This document shows positions 1-10,471 of a stretch of 64,000 bases of DNA, one piece after another. Both the position numbers and the translations under genes were made by a program. The DNA comes from Chondrosia reniformis. Its lineage: Eukaryota; Porifera; Demospongiae; Chondrillida; Chondrillidae. Location: positions 436,501-500,500 of the forward strand of contig OX359202.1 in NCBI GenBank assembly GCA_947172415.1, given 5' to 3'. A model generated the notes under the pieces. It was not told the DNA's origin and made no database searches. It saw nothing but the letters and a program-made list of their open reading frames with translations. Numbering within the stretch: position 1 is the stretch's first letter; the number at the start of each line of letters is the position of its first letter.

Positions 1-330
1 CTAGTCATTGCAGTTTCTGTTATTGTTCTTCATGAACTTTTCCTAATGATTCGACACCCAAAGGAATGCTGCCATTGCAAGAATCATGTAAAAATTCTGT
101 TCTGTGTTGCTGTGGTATTATTGTATATAGGTCTAGCCAGTTGTCTCCTTCCCTTACTGAAGCAATACAAGGACCTTTCTCCTCTACTGGACAGTACTAA
201 ATTGGTTCAATATCTGATATCATCAGCTTGTATCGCCTTGCTTGGATATTTGGGGAAAAATAAAATTACAGAAATATTGAAGGGAAGTGAAGAAGGAGAT
301 AGAGCTAGCGCTCTTCGACAACCTTGTTAG
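1..330 (+). CDS. C-terminal exon of an unidentified membrane protein (partial)
   Basis: The frame is open from the first base and ends at a TAG at 328-330, so only the C-terminal ~109 residues are visible. They hold three hydrophobic stretches: one at the very start (LVIAVSVIVLHELFLM), one around ILFCVAVVLLYIGLASCLL and one around LISSACIALLGYLG. These are separated by a short Cys-rich loop (CCHCKNH) and a polar segment, and the tail is short and charged. This looks like the end of a multi-pass membrane protein. I do not recognise the family. The frame could be a single terminal exon, because no acceptor is needed inside the window. Confidence 0.5.
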   Translation, partial: LVIAVSVIVLHELFLMIRHPKECCHCKNHVKILFCVAVVLLYIGLASCLLPLLKQYKDLSPLLDSTKLVQYLISSACIALLGYLGKNKITEILKGSEEGDRASALRQPC

Positions 331-863
331 TGTACGTAGATGCACATTTGATTGTACAAATACATGCACCTTCATTGCAAATGCATGAAACATTTGAGCA
401 TTGTACAAAATGTTTTTGTATAATTAGAGACATATTGCATGTTGTATCTTGGGAATGTTTAAATGAAAATCAAAACACAAATATTATCATGAAATATTAT
501 AAAATGTTATTCAAAACTTAGGCTGTACATATTTTCAGTTATTTCTTGTACTGTACTTTTGTACAAGTACATTTCCATAAGCTTATTTGGCATGCAGAAT
601 ATTGATATACATACTCTAATATAATGCGATACTGTATATTGGAACACCTAAGTTCTAAGTTAAAATCTTTTCTACATGGGACTGACTAGAAACAAGTTGA
701 GACAACTTTCAAGGCTCCTAGAATAGATGTAAGCAATGGCTCTTATTCAGTTGGGGTCTTAATTATGTTAATACTTGGGGCAATATTCCAATATAAACGT
801 ATGCATTATGTACGACCGCTATAGTCGATATTGGGTCAAGGTTTAATCGGAGCAGAAATTAAA
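331..863. other. Intergenic, AT-rich
   Basis: No coding exon with plausible splice sites is seen on either strand. It holds the 3' flank of the partial membrane-protein gene and the promoter of ERG28. Confidence 0.5.
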
Positions 864-1798
864 ATGGCGTTTGCTTTTAGGAGTCGTATGTCTATGGTAG
901 CACTGAGAATCTGGGTGGGAATTGTAGGAGTAGTCGCGTTATTGAATGCTTTACAATGCTATCAAAACAAGAACTACGCTAGAGACAACATTTTTCAGTT
1001 GGCTCCAAAGGAAGGTAACAGTATTACCAACTTGTAGTCTCGTGAACCAGACCGTTTCGCCCGATAGTCATGTGATGACGTCATCATGTGAATATGGAGG
1101 GAAGTTAGCGGTCTGGTTCACGAGACCAGCTAGCTTATACTGTTTGCTCTCTGCAGCTTCTCCTTTGATGACTAGAGTGTTTGGTGTATGGACTACACTG
1201 TCTGGTCTCGTTAGAATTGCCTTCTTTCTACGACCACACAATAACAGGTACAGTATGAATCTGATATGTATAAGTAGCAAAACAGTAATATCAATGATTA
1301 GAGGGTGTTTTCCATGATTTAAAAGGGGGTGGGGCTTACTGTGTGCTAATTAAACTAAGAAACTTTTAATGTTTTAATGGGAGTTATAGACTATGTGGAA
1401 ACATTGTCACACTTGTGAATACACCATTTTCTTACATGCTACATCTACTTTAGCATAAAGGCCTATAGGGAACTAAACCTAGTGAGAGCTTTGAATGAGG
1501 GTCTCCATGTGTGGTACTCTAAGTTGTATATATCTCTCAATCAATGAAGATCTTAATGTATCCACTTCTTCCTCAATCTAGTGTGCACACTTTGACAATG
1601 CTGACCTTTCTGCTAGCACTTCTCTACTTTACCTCAGAAGTGTTCATATATCAAACAGCTCCTCTGAACATTGGCACCATCTCTCCCTTTATAATATCAG
1701 GTACCAGAAATGTCCTTAAAGCTTTCATTTATGAACAGTCTTCCACTGATTATCCTTAACCATATGCAGGTCTGTCACTGGTGTGGATGATACTCTAA
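864..1798 (+). CDS. ERG28: ERG28 homologue, ER sterol-biosynthesis scaffold (4 exons)
   Basis: Exons 864-1014, 1157-1247, 1582-1700 and 1770-1798 join in frame across GT/AG introns to give ~129 residues, close to the usual ~140. The protein has four hydrophobic segments. Family-typical stretches are LRIWVGIVGVVALLNALQCY near the N-terminus, TRVFGVWTTLSGLVRI in exon 2 and LTFLLALLYFTSEVFIYQTA in exon 3; these align with ERG28/C14orf1 as I remember it. ERG28 tethers the C4-demethylation enzymes of sterol synthesis in the ER membrane. The chosen start is the ATG in AAAATGGCGT; an upstream in-frame GTG-initiated extension looks unlikely. Intron 1 carries a ~90 bp inverted-repeat element. Confidence 0.87.
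1037..1126. mobile_element. MITE-like element, family A, in ERG28 intron 1
   Basis: The 18 bp left end GTCTCGTGAACCAGACCG (1037-1054) is the exact reverse complement of 1109-1126. The centre contains the palindrome GATGACGTCATC. There is no coding capacity. Related ends occur at 57129-57257 (both ends) and, as single ends, near 26593-26619 and 34419-34443. Confidence 0.75.
1416..1505 (+). repeat. Dispersed repeat family E copy
   Basis: Contains the family core CCTATAGGGAACTAAACC followed by GTGAGAGCTTTG. The same core recurs near 14.6, 24.9, 25.8, 28.2, 30.2, 41.7, 53.2 and 61.4 kb in one or the other orientation. Confidence 0.7.
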
Positions 1799-2397
1799 CT
1801 TTGCACTTTAGAGGATCTGGAAAGTTTTTTGAAACTTGCGTGTTAATTTTATTTCTTTGTACTATAGCAACATTGAATAGTCTTATTTTTACAGTACCAC
1901 ACCTTTCTTATATACGTACGTAGCTCTTCCTTGTTCATATTGAGACAGAGGTAGAGCAAGGAGCAAGTGTTAAACTGTCATACATAAAATAAATAAAATA
2001 AATTGTATTGAAAAATTGTAAGTATATAAAACCACGTTTGTTCATAAAGTGTCTGTTTAAACTGTAGCTGTTAACTACATACGTATGTTGACTTGTAGTA
2101 GTGTCTACTACTTGGACATCTCTCCATGGATCAAGGTGGACTGTGTTGTCTTTCACAGAATTACTTTCTATCTACAGCCAGTAAGAGGGTACATGTACGT
2201 ATGTACTTATTATGTAGGAATCATAATTGGGGTGGTGATAAGTTAGCATTCAAAGTAGTCAGTTCTTTGGGATATGAGTGAGGCTGTCTCCCTCAAAATA
2301 ATTCACATCAGTTCAGTTAGAAGTTACTGTTTTACACAATGTTTTGATTCGAGACAATGCACATACGTACATCCATATATGGTATTTAGTAAGTACC
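1799..2397. other. Convergent intergenic region between ERG28 and DZANK1
   Basis: No gene is seen. It must contain both 3' UTRs. AATAAA-like runs occur around 1985-2000. Confidence 0.5.
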
Positions 2398-5300
2398 TCA
2401 TTTTAGCAGACTCTTCAGTTTGCTCTTGCCAATATGAACAGCTAGACACTGAGCTATGGACTTGTAGCCTCTTTCCTGAGCTATTTGACTGGCAGTCAGA
2501 CCCGCCTTGTTAGTGGCATGCACATCACACCTGTGACTGAGTAAGGAGATGAGAGGGGTAGGGTGGGGAGGTGGAGAGAGGAGTAGGGTGGGGAGGTGGA
2601 GAGAGGAGTAGGGTGGGGAGGTGGAGAGAGGAGTAGGATGGGGAGGTGGAGAGAGGAGTAGGGTGGGGAGGTGGAGAGAGGAGTAGGGTGGGGAGGTGGA
2701 GAGAGGAGTAGGGTGGGGAGGTGGAGAGAGGAGTAGGGTGGGGAGGTGGAGAGAGGGGTAGGGTGGGGAGGTGGAGAGAGGAGTAGGGTGGGGAGGTGGA
2801 GAGAGGAGTAGGGTGGGGAGGTGGAGAGAGGAGTAGAGTGGGGAGGTGGAGAGAGGGGTAGGGTGGGGAGGTGGAGAGAGGGGTAGGGTGTGGAGGTGGA
2901 GAGAGGAGTAGGGTGGGGAGGTGGAGAGAGGAGTAGGGTGTGGAGGTGGAGAGAGGGGTAGGGTGGGGAGGTGGAGAGAGGGGTAGGGTGGGGAGGTGGA
3001 GAGAGGGGTAGGGTGTGGAGGTGGAGAGAGGGGTAGGGTGGGGAGGTGGAGAGAGGGGTAGGGTGGGGAGGTGGAGAGAGGGGTAGGGTGGGGAGGTGGA
3101 GAGAGGGGTAGGGTGGGGAGGTGGAGAGAGGGGTAGGGTGGGGAGGTGGAGAGAGGGGTAGGGTGGGGAGGTGGAGAGAGGGGTAGGGTGGGGAGGTGGA
3201 GAGAGGAGTAGGGTGGGGAGGTGGAGAGAGGGGTAGGGTGGGGAGGTGGAGAGAGGGGTAGGGTGGGGAGGTGGAGAGAGGGGTAGGGTGGGGAGGTGGA
3301 GAGAGGGGTAGGGTGGGGAGGTGGAGAGAGGGGTAGGGTGGGGAGGTGGAGAGAGGGGTAGGGTGGGGAGGTGGAGAGAGGGGTAGGGTGGGGAGGTGGA
3401 GAGAGGGGTAGGGTGGGGAGGTGGAGAGAGGAGTAGGGTGGGGAGGTGGAGAGAGGGGTAGGGTGGGGAGGTGGAGAGAGGGGTAGGGTGGGGAGGTGGA
3501 GAGAGGAGTAGGGTGGGGAGGTGGAGAGAGGAGTAGGGTGGGGAGGTGGAGAGAGGAGTAGGGTGGGGAGGTGGAGAGAGGGGTAGGGTGGGGAGGTGGA
3601 GAGAGGAGTAGGGTGGGGAGGTGGAGAGAGGAGTAGGGTGGGGAGGTGGAGAGAGGGGTAGGGTGGGGAGGTGGAGAGAGGGGTAGGGTGGGGAGGTGGA
3701 GAGAGGAGTAGGGTGGGGAGGTGGAGAGAGGAGTAGGGTGGGGAGGTGGAGAGAGGAGTAGGGTGGGGAGGTGGAGAGAGGAGTAGGGTGGGGAGGTGGA
3801 GAGAGGAGTAGGGTGGGGAGGTGGAGAGAGGAGTAGGGTGGGGAGGTGGAGAGAGGGGTAGGGTGGGGAGGTGGAGAGAGGAGTAGGGTGGGGAGGTGGA
3901 GAGAGGAGTAGGGTGGGGAGGTGGAGAGAGGAGTAGGGTGGGGAGGTGGAGAGAGGAGTAGGGTGGGGAGGTGGAGAGAGGGGTAGGGTGGGGAGGTGGA
4001 GAGAGGAGTAGGGTGGGGAGGTGGAGAGAGGAGTAGGGTGGGGAGGTGGAGAGAGGAGTAGGGTGGGGAGGTGGAGAGAGGAGTAGGGTGGGGAGGTGGA
4101 GAGAGGAGTAGGGTGGGGAGGTGGAGAGAGGAGTAGGGTGGGGAGGTGGAGAGAGGAGTAGGGTGTGGAGGTGGAGAGAGGGGTAGGATGGGGAGGTGGA
4201 GAGAGGGGTAGGGTGGGGAGGTGGAGAGAGGAGTAGGGTGGGGAGGTGGAGAGAGGGGTAGGGTGGGGAGGTGGAGAGAGGAGTAGGGTGGGGAGGTGGA
4301 GAGAGGGGTAGGATGGGGAGGTGGAGAGAGGGGTAGGGTGTGGAGGTGGAGAGAGGAGTAGGATGGGGAGGTGGAGAGAGGGGTAGGGTGGGGAGGTGGA
4401 GAGAGGGGTAGGGTGGGGAGGTGGAGAGAGGGGTAGGGTGGGGAGGTGGAGAGAGGGGTAGGGTGGGGAGGTGGAGAGAGGGGTAGGATGGGGAAGATGG
4501 AGAGGTGTAAGGATTCATACCTTAATAGAAGCTCAACGGAAGACAGGTTAGACTCTCCCTGCAAGACTGCTTCATGTAAGGCTGTGTTCTCCTTCCTAGA
4601 AAAGGACATGATATTGTATGTGACGCTAATATCTCAGAGAACAACTAGATAAGATTCATACTTACGTATTGGTGACAGCATTACAATCAGCTCCAAACTC
4701 CAGAAGTACTTTAAGAGCCTTAGAATGTCCTCCCCTTGCAGCCAAACACACCAAAGGAACACCATTCTCGTCTCTGACATGAACACTACCACCCTACAAG
4801 GGAGGGGAGCAAGTGCAGTGTGATGAAGAGAGGTCCCTCCTGTGAACATTGTACAAACATGATAGAATAGAGATTCATTGCTACGTTGTAACTATGATAT
4901 AGAAGAATTAGTGAGCTTTCCGTAGCAGGACGAAACAATCAGCTGAAGGTCTGCGGACCGAAATGTCCTGAAATATTCTTGATTGTTTCGCTGCTTGCTA
5001 CGGAAAGCTCACTAATTCCTCTATATCATTGTACAAATATGTATGCTACCTTCTCCACGAGCTGCTGAACAATATCAGATCTTCCTTTTCCTTCTTTTGA
5101 AAGTTCTTCAATCAGAAAGTAGTTTTCAACCTATACATAGGAGTACAGCATTGATCTTACGCTTAACATACAATCAAGTTAATCTCTTGTGTGAGGTGCC
5201 ACTACTCAAGTCATTGAAGGGTATGTACATATACATATACAAAGGTGATAACAGAACCACAACTATTATGATGAAGCAATTATTCAATTGTTCCTTACTG

Positions 5301-8300
5301 AGAGTCTGGTAGGTTTGTTGAAGGAAGATTTGGCTTTGTGGACTGTTCTAACCAGCTGAGCTACACTGGCAAACTTGCTGCCCCTCAAGTCTGCTGTGGA
5401 GAGGGACAGGGACTGCCTCAAGTGATCACCACCAGCTATGGGCACAACACAAGTAGATACATATTTATATATTCCTCAATGAATGCAATTAAGCTATACT
5501 ATTGTACTTACATATACGTACATAGTATAAACAAACCTTGCGGCTGATCCTTTTTGTAAAGACTTGTGGTTGATTCACTCTATAGATAACAAAGTCTCTA
5601 TGTAGCCTTTACCACACTAGAGCACATGGTATATCTGTTATTGGAAACTTACATGATTCACCAGTTGTAACTTTACAGATAATGTAACTTCATTCTCGTC
5701 ATCTGCTAGACTTACTGAATCAACCTTTGTAGGAGCAATAACATATGCATACACACTAGATTTGATTTGGGTGTAATAATACTAATACAGTGTAGTCCAC
5801 ATAATTCAAATCTCAGAATTCATTATCAAAAATTTGAATTAGGTGAAAATTTGAATTGTCAGTATTGCCTATTTTCATTCTAGAAAGTAAGGTGAAACAA
5901 AAGCTACGTATTTTTCGAACTAAACGAAATTGTCCATTTGAAATTTTGTATTGCTGAAATACAGGGAATATACGGATTCTAATTACACAAAATTTCGAAT
6001 GAACTGGATACGAATTATATGGACTACACTGTATATGCCTAACCACACTAAGTAATTCATTGCATATATTCGTACCTTGCCCATTTTCTGGTGTCCAATA
6101 GCTTGCTGAAAGTCTGTGCTACTGGCAGCATATGCTTTCAAGTGTCCACAAATGTGATCCATTTGCTGTCTCCAGAACCCCTTTCCTGGGCTGACCTTTG
6201 AGAGGTGCTGGTTCCTCTTGGTTCCTTCTCTCTGCGACTCTTTCTCTCTGATCTTGTTCTGAAGATGCTCAATGGCAAGAGCCGACTTGTAAAATATCCC
6301 ATCAGTTTGGGTACCTTGTGTTTTGGTCTCAATTACAGGGATTTCCTCCTCAGTCTCAGGTTCCACTTTGACCTCTGCCCTCACAACTGGATGCCAGGTT
6401 CCTTTCCCTCCATCCTCACACATGTACAACTGTTCTAGTTGGTCGGTCAACGTCAACCTGATTGATGGCTTGATGAAGGCTCGGCAGGTGGAACAGTGCT
6501 GGGCCGGCCAATCATTACTCCTCCCACATGCACGACACTCTATTGCAATAGCGTTTCCATGTGGCTACATGAACATGTATGACACAATGATGAAAAGTTT
6601 TCAAAATATGCACATTTTAAAGTATATATATGTATCAGTAAAGTACATCCTAGGCCAAAATGTTCTAACAGTTCATACGTATGTACGTAGTCATGATGTG
6701 AAGGGTGAAGCTCACTTGTGCTCCGCACCAGTCACAGAATCTGGCATCTCTGGCATTGATCCTTCCGCAACTGCTGCACATGACGTAAGAGTCATCTTTC
6801 CCAATAATAAGTGCTGGAACACCCTACAGCATACGTACACACAGCATTTGTGTACACACAGAATATACATACACAGATACATTATGTAATATGGTGCATT
6901 AGAGTATACTGTGAACATGGGTGAACTTGCCTTGTTCTTTCTGCAATGCTGTTCTATTAGAACTCGCTCACATGTGACACACATGTGACAGTCATGTGAG
7001 TTGCATGTACCACAATAGCAGCAGACAATAGCATCCTAAATGACACACAATACAGGTACGTATTTCACAGCTATTGCATCATTAACAGGAAGATATATTC
7101 ATGAATCATGAATCTAGAGATTATTTTACTTGTCTTAAAAGTTCATTTTCAACCAATAATGTATGTACATTTATCCAATCATATTCTAATAAACGTAAAT
7201 ACATACAATTAAGTTTTTTATGTAAAGCTTACTTTAATTGGGAGATTGTATTGTGCAATAATACCAGTCAATTTCAACATATTTTCCACAGGAGTATTGC
7301 AAGATGGACAGAGAGACAGATTCTCAGGTACAACTGCCTTGCACAGGCGGCAGTAGAGAAACTGTTCATGCAGTTTGCCTGTGTCGTCCACCAGACCTTT
7401 CCTGTCAGGCAGGAGAGGGAGGAGATGGCCACAGACTGAGCAGAAGTGTGCATCGGCTGTATAGTGAACATCCGTATTACATTTCAGACACCTACACACA
7501 CATGTGACGGAAGATGAAATGATCAACAGAAATCCTTTCACCAGTAATTTAAATCAACCCCTTTTCTTTATAAACGTTTTACAATATGTGTAATGCAAAA
7601 ACACTCCTATATTGTATATATAATTCCTATATTAACAATATACAATATACGTATGTATTAGGAGACACAAATGAACTATCTCAAAGTAGACAATCAGTTT
7701 TAATAATACACTCCTCTCACTTGACCATTGTCCTCTCCTGCTGTCTCAATGGCTGCATTTGAGTGTCAATCAGGTGCTGCATTGTACCTGGAAACTGCTG
7801 GTTGCATTGGACACTGCTCACAACACTGGACACTTCAGAACTGTGGTTATCAGGAGTAAGTGCAGAGGACAGGAAGTAATTAGTTTGGACAGGAAGTACA
7901 TATATAAATGACAGGCATGTAATGAGTACCACTAATACAGTGTAATTATTCATGCCTATCTATGATGTAGTGATCATACTTACAGATCATCTGTCAGATC
8001 TGATGAACTACAGGAGGACACTTCTTCGACTGTTGGTTGAGGTGCTGGAGCCCGCTCAACAGTAAACACTTTTGTCACTATTGCACTGCAACAACTGTCC
8101 TTGTTCCTACGAATACACATGACAGTGCATGATCGGAAGAAGAGAAGGACACACCTCTAGACCAACCTCACTGCTAGCGCCCTGACCGTCTTCTTTCCAC
8201 TCGGCAGAACAAACGGCTTTGCGTACTTGAACGTCGAACCGGATCCAAGTTTCTTAAATGGATCTGGTTTGTCTCCATTGATGGTATAATACAGAGTTGT

Positions 8301-8496
8301 GTCCTTCATCTCTACATGACAAACACGACAAAGTGTTAAAATCAACCAAATAGTCAAATCTTAACTAACCATTTGATAATTCGATCGGTGTATCCGTTTT
8401 AATGTCATTTCTCCTACATTTAGCAAGACGAGACGATACATTAGGAACTTCTTTCAAGGGAATAATTATGGGAGCATTGACGCTACCCGCAGCCAT
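2398..8496 (-). CDS. DZANK1: DZANK1 homologue, double zinc ribbon and ankyrin repeat protein (multi-exon)
   Basis: The start is ATG at 8496-8494 (MAAGSVNAPIIIPLKEVP), which resembles the vertebrate N-terminus. The next exon (about 8170-8310) has LYYTINGDKPDPFKKLGSGS, the chitobiase-like fold found at the start of DZANK1. Successive exons encode zinc ribbons: CLKCNTDVHY and CRLCKAVVPENLSLCPSC (7250-7490), a Cys-rich exon at 6920-7030, CSSCGRINARDARFCDWC (6715-6830) and CRACGRSNDWPAQHCSTC (~6470-6560). A polar linker follows (6075-6460), then more short exons, then ankyrin repeats in exons 4666-4793, 4521-4595 and 2398-2536 (for example HVRDENGVPLVCLAARGGHS). The protein ends ...KSLLK. In vertebrates the family is linked to ciliary and photoreceptor transport. 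The 25 bp minisatellite lies inside the last intron. Some middle exon limits (5050-5750, 7700-7960) are approximate. Confidence 0.85.
2556..4500. repeat. 25-bp minisatellite, ~78 copies, in the last DZANK1 intron
   Basis: The unit is GAGTAGGGTGGGGAGGTGGAGAGAG on the plus strand with few substitutions (gag/ggg, ggg/gga, tgg/tgt). It is almost pure purine on plus and pyrimidine on the gene's sense strand. Because 25 is not a multiple of 3 and the unit has no stops, long Pro/Ser/Leu/His reading frames run through it. A good donor (AAG|GTATGA at 4521/4520) and acceptor (TTACTCAG| at 2537) join the ankyrin exons in frame, so the array is intronic. Confidence 0.95.
4894..5029. mobile_element. MITE-like inverted repeat, family B
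   Basis: Arms of ~47 bp (4894-4940 and 4981-5029) are near-perfect reverse complements, with AGTGAGCTTTCCGTAGCA on the left and TGCTACGGAAAGCTCACT on the right. The loop is ~40 bp. It lies in a DZANK1 intron and has no coding capacity. Confidence 0.75.
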
Positions 8497-8647
8497 TTTG
8501 TCAATAAATCAATTTCCATGGTAACATATAGCAGCCATATTGAATTACGCAATCCCCCAATTTGAAGCGTGGGCTCTATAGGAGTGGAAGTAGCCACATG
8601 CATTTTTGATTAGGATAATAGGAGCTCAAATGCAATTATACTACTTT

Positions 8648-10435
8648 CTATATTAAATATCTATTCATGTAATAAAAATTACTACAGTAAATTGTACATC
8701 TGTTCAAATTCTTTTGTTTTAACTTTTCAATAATCTTTAAATTTCTGGTTAATAATATACTACCATTTCTTGTAATGAGTCTTGTGAAATGGGATCTCGT
8801 CTTCTTCAAACATCTCCTTTTTGGGCCAAGTGAATTGTTTGCTTGATATAAATATTTGTCATTTGTGGGAGTATTCGATACAACTGGTACTGAATTAAAG
8901 AGAAAAAGTTAAAATTGACTACTTGTATCACAACTGTGTCTAAGATGATGCAATCAATACATTAGTATTGTAATTTAATCATTCTCTGTAAATTTAATCA
9001 GTGGATTTTATATTTTAGTAACAATATACTTCTGAGCATGTTCTGAAATGTATTTTATGTTCAATGACATATTATTAGAAATGTTTATTTACCTCCAATA
9101 TCTATCTCTTCTTTGCTGATCTCTGTAACTGCCTGACTGATACGGATTGGAGCAGCATGCTTAAAAGTGGAAGGAGGAAGAGGGTTGACTGTAGTCTCCT
9201 GGGGCAACTCACTTGGCCCAGCTGGTACGTCCAGACACTGAGTCAACTGCTGCAATTGCACACTCAAAAGTACCCTACATACAAACAAGTTATCTTTAGT
9301 CTTTTGAACATCTAGAGATGCAGTTTGTTTCTTGAGAATGAGACATTTTGACCCCTGGGGGTGTTCTTCAGTGACTGATGGTGACTGTTGGCTCAAAAGA
9401 CCAAAGATGAACCATCTCAAAGATAAATAAGTTTGGAACAGTTAGTAAAAATCCCTACCATCCCATTACAAGGTCCATGGACCACTGAATGTGACTAAGG
9501 GACTGTACCTCATTCTACTGACTATGGCAGAGATGATTAGATTGGTAGGAACAAACAGTCCTTTTACCAAGGCCTGATTGCAGCCAATGAAACACTCTTC
9601 GCAGAAACTTATTATCTGCACATACAGAGAACAATACTTCTTAATAGCTGTACTTTTATAATACCATAAATACACATACTAATGGTAATCTCAGCTAGTT
9701 AGCTTAAAGAAAATATTTGTCAATTAGAAGTTAAGTGGCTACTTGTAGGAGATATGATCATGTGACCAGAATATATGATCATGTGACCATAAAATATGAT
9801 CATGTGACCAGAATATATAATCATGTGACCATAAAATATGATCATGTGACCAGAATATATAATCATGTGACCAGAAGATATAATCATGTGACCATGTGAC
9901 TAGCTAGTATTAGTTAGAGTGAAGACTTACGTACATGTTGAATAAAGCCAATTAAATCTAGCAGCTGTTTCTCATCTTTCTTCCATTGCATGGCATCTCT
10001 AAAGGAATTACAGCTCCAATCAACACGACTCTCTAGCATACGCATATACAGTGTCTATGTAACACATGCCATCTACAACCAACACCATATCTGTTGATGC
10101 CTCAGGAACATTGCAACCTTCTCCATACAGTGTAACTGCCAATACTGTATATGCGGACTGTTTGGACTAACTCAGTTTTGCTCCATTTTGCTCTTCTTAT
10201 TAACGTACTCGTTTCGAAATCAAGGAATTTTTCCAAATCTTTGCAGATCTAATTTAGAAATTACTGAAATATTGAAGCGATACTCAGTGATTATCTATTG
10301 TACATCAAAAGCTGAGCTTGGATATACCTTTTGAATTTTCTGAAAGTTTCGATCTCTTCTGTGCTGATTTTTATTCTTGTAAATTAATCTTCTCAATATC
10401 AGTGTTTCCTTTGCTAAGGCAATTGATGCAGCCAT
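8648..10435 (-). CDS. NEPRO-like (DUF4477) nucleolar protein, candidate (6 exons)
   Basis: Exons 10328-10435, 10172-10248, 9935-9998, 9509-9615, 9093-9274 and 8889 down to a TAG at 8648-8650 join in frame. The N-terminus is MAASIALAKETLILRRLIYK, followed by NKNQHRRDRNFQKIQK. Next comes a helical region with RRAKWSK and a segment CEECFIGCNQALVKGLFVPT ending in a hydrophobic IISAIVSRM. The C-terminus is a basic tail (KRRCLKKTRSHFTRLITR). The overall pattern, with basic N-terminal helices, a Cys/Leu-rich helix ending in VSR and a basic tail, recalls NEPRO (nucleolus and neural progenitor protein). I recall that family only loosely, so the name is tentative. The last exon could instead be spliced at GGTAGT near 8760. 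The gene is divergent from NKRF; the start codons are ~36 bp apart. Confidence 0.5.
9754..9900. repeat. Tandem repeat with ATCATGTGACC core (6-7 copies)
   Basis: Repeats of about 21-24 bp, each with ATCATGTGACC(A/T) separated by AT-rich spacers. It lies in the intron between exons 3 and 4 of the NEPRO-like gene. Confidence 0.85.
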
Positions 10436-10471
10436 TTCGTCCTTTAGGGGTTTTCCCGGTTCATGATCAAA
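10436..10471. promoter_or_regulatory. Very short bidirectional promoter, NEPRO-like/NKRF
   Basis: Only ~36 bp separate the two start codons, so each promoter must extend into the other gene's 5' end or first exon, or the 5' UTRs overlap. NKRF starts in AAAATGGCGC, which resembles the TISU/YY1-type initiator; the partner starts in GAAATGGCTGC. Confidence 0.5.

Noticed and set aside
831-863. Upstream extension of ERG28
   Set aside because: ERG28 proteins start near the membrane-proximal MSMVALR-type segment; the AAAATGGCG start is enough.
2398-4609. Two ~700-residue Pro/Ser/Leu/His reading frames on the minus strand
   Set aside because: They are readings through the stop-free 25-bp minisatellite. 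Good splice sites join the flanking ankyrin exons in frame and skip it.
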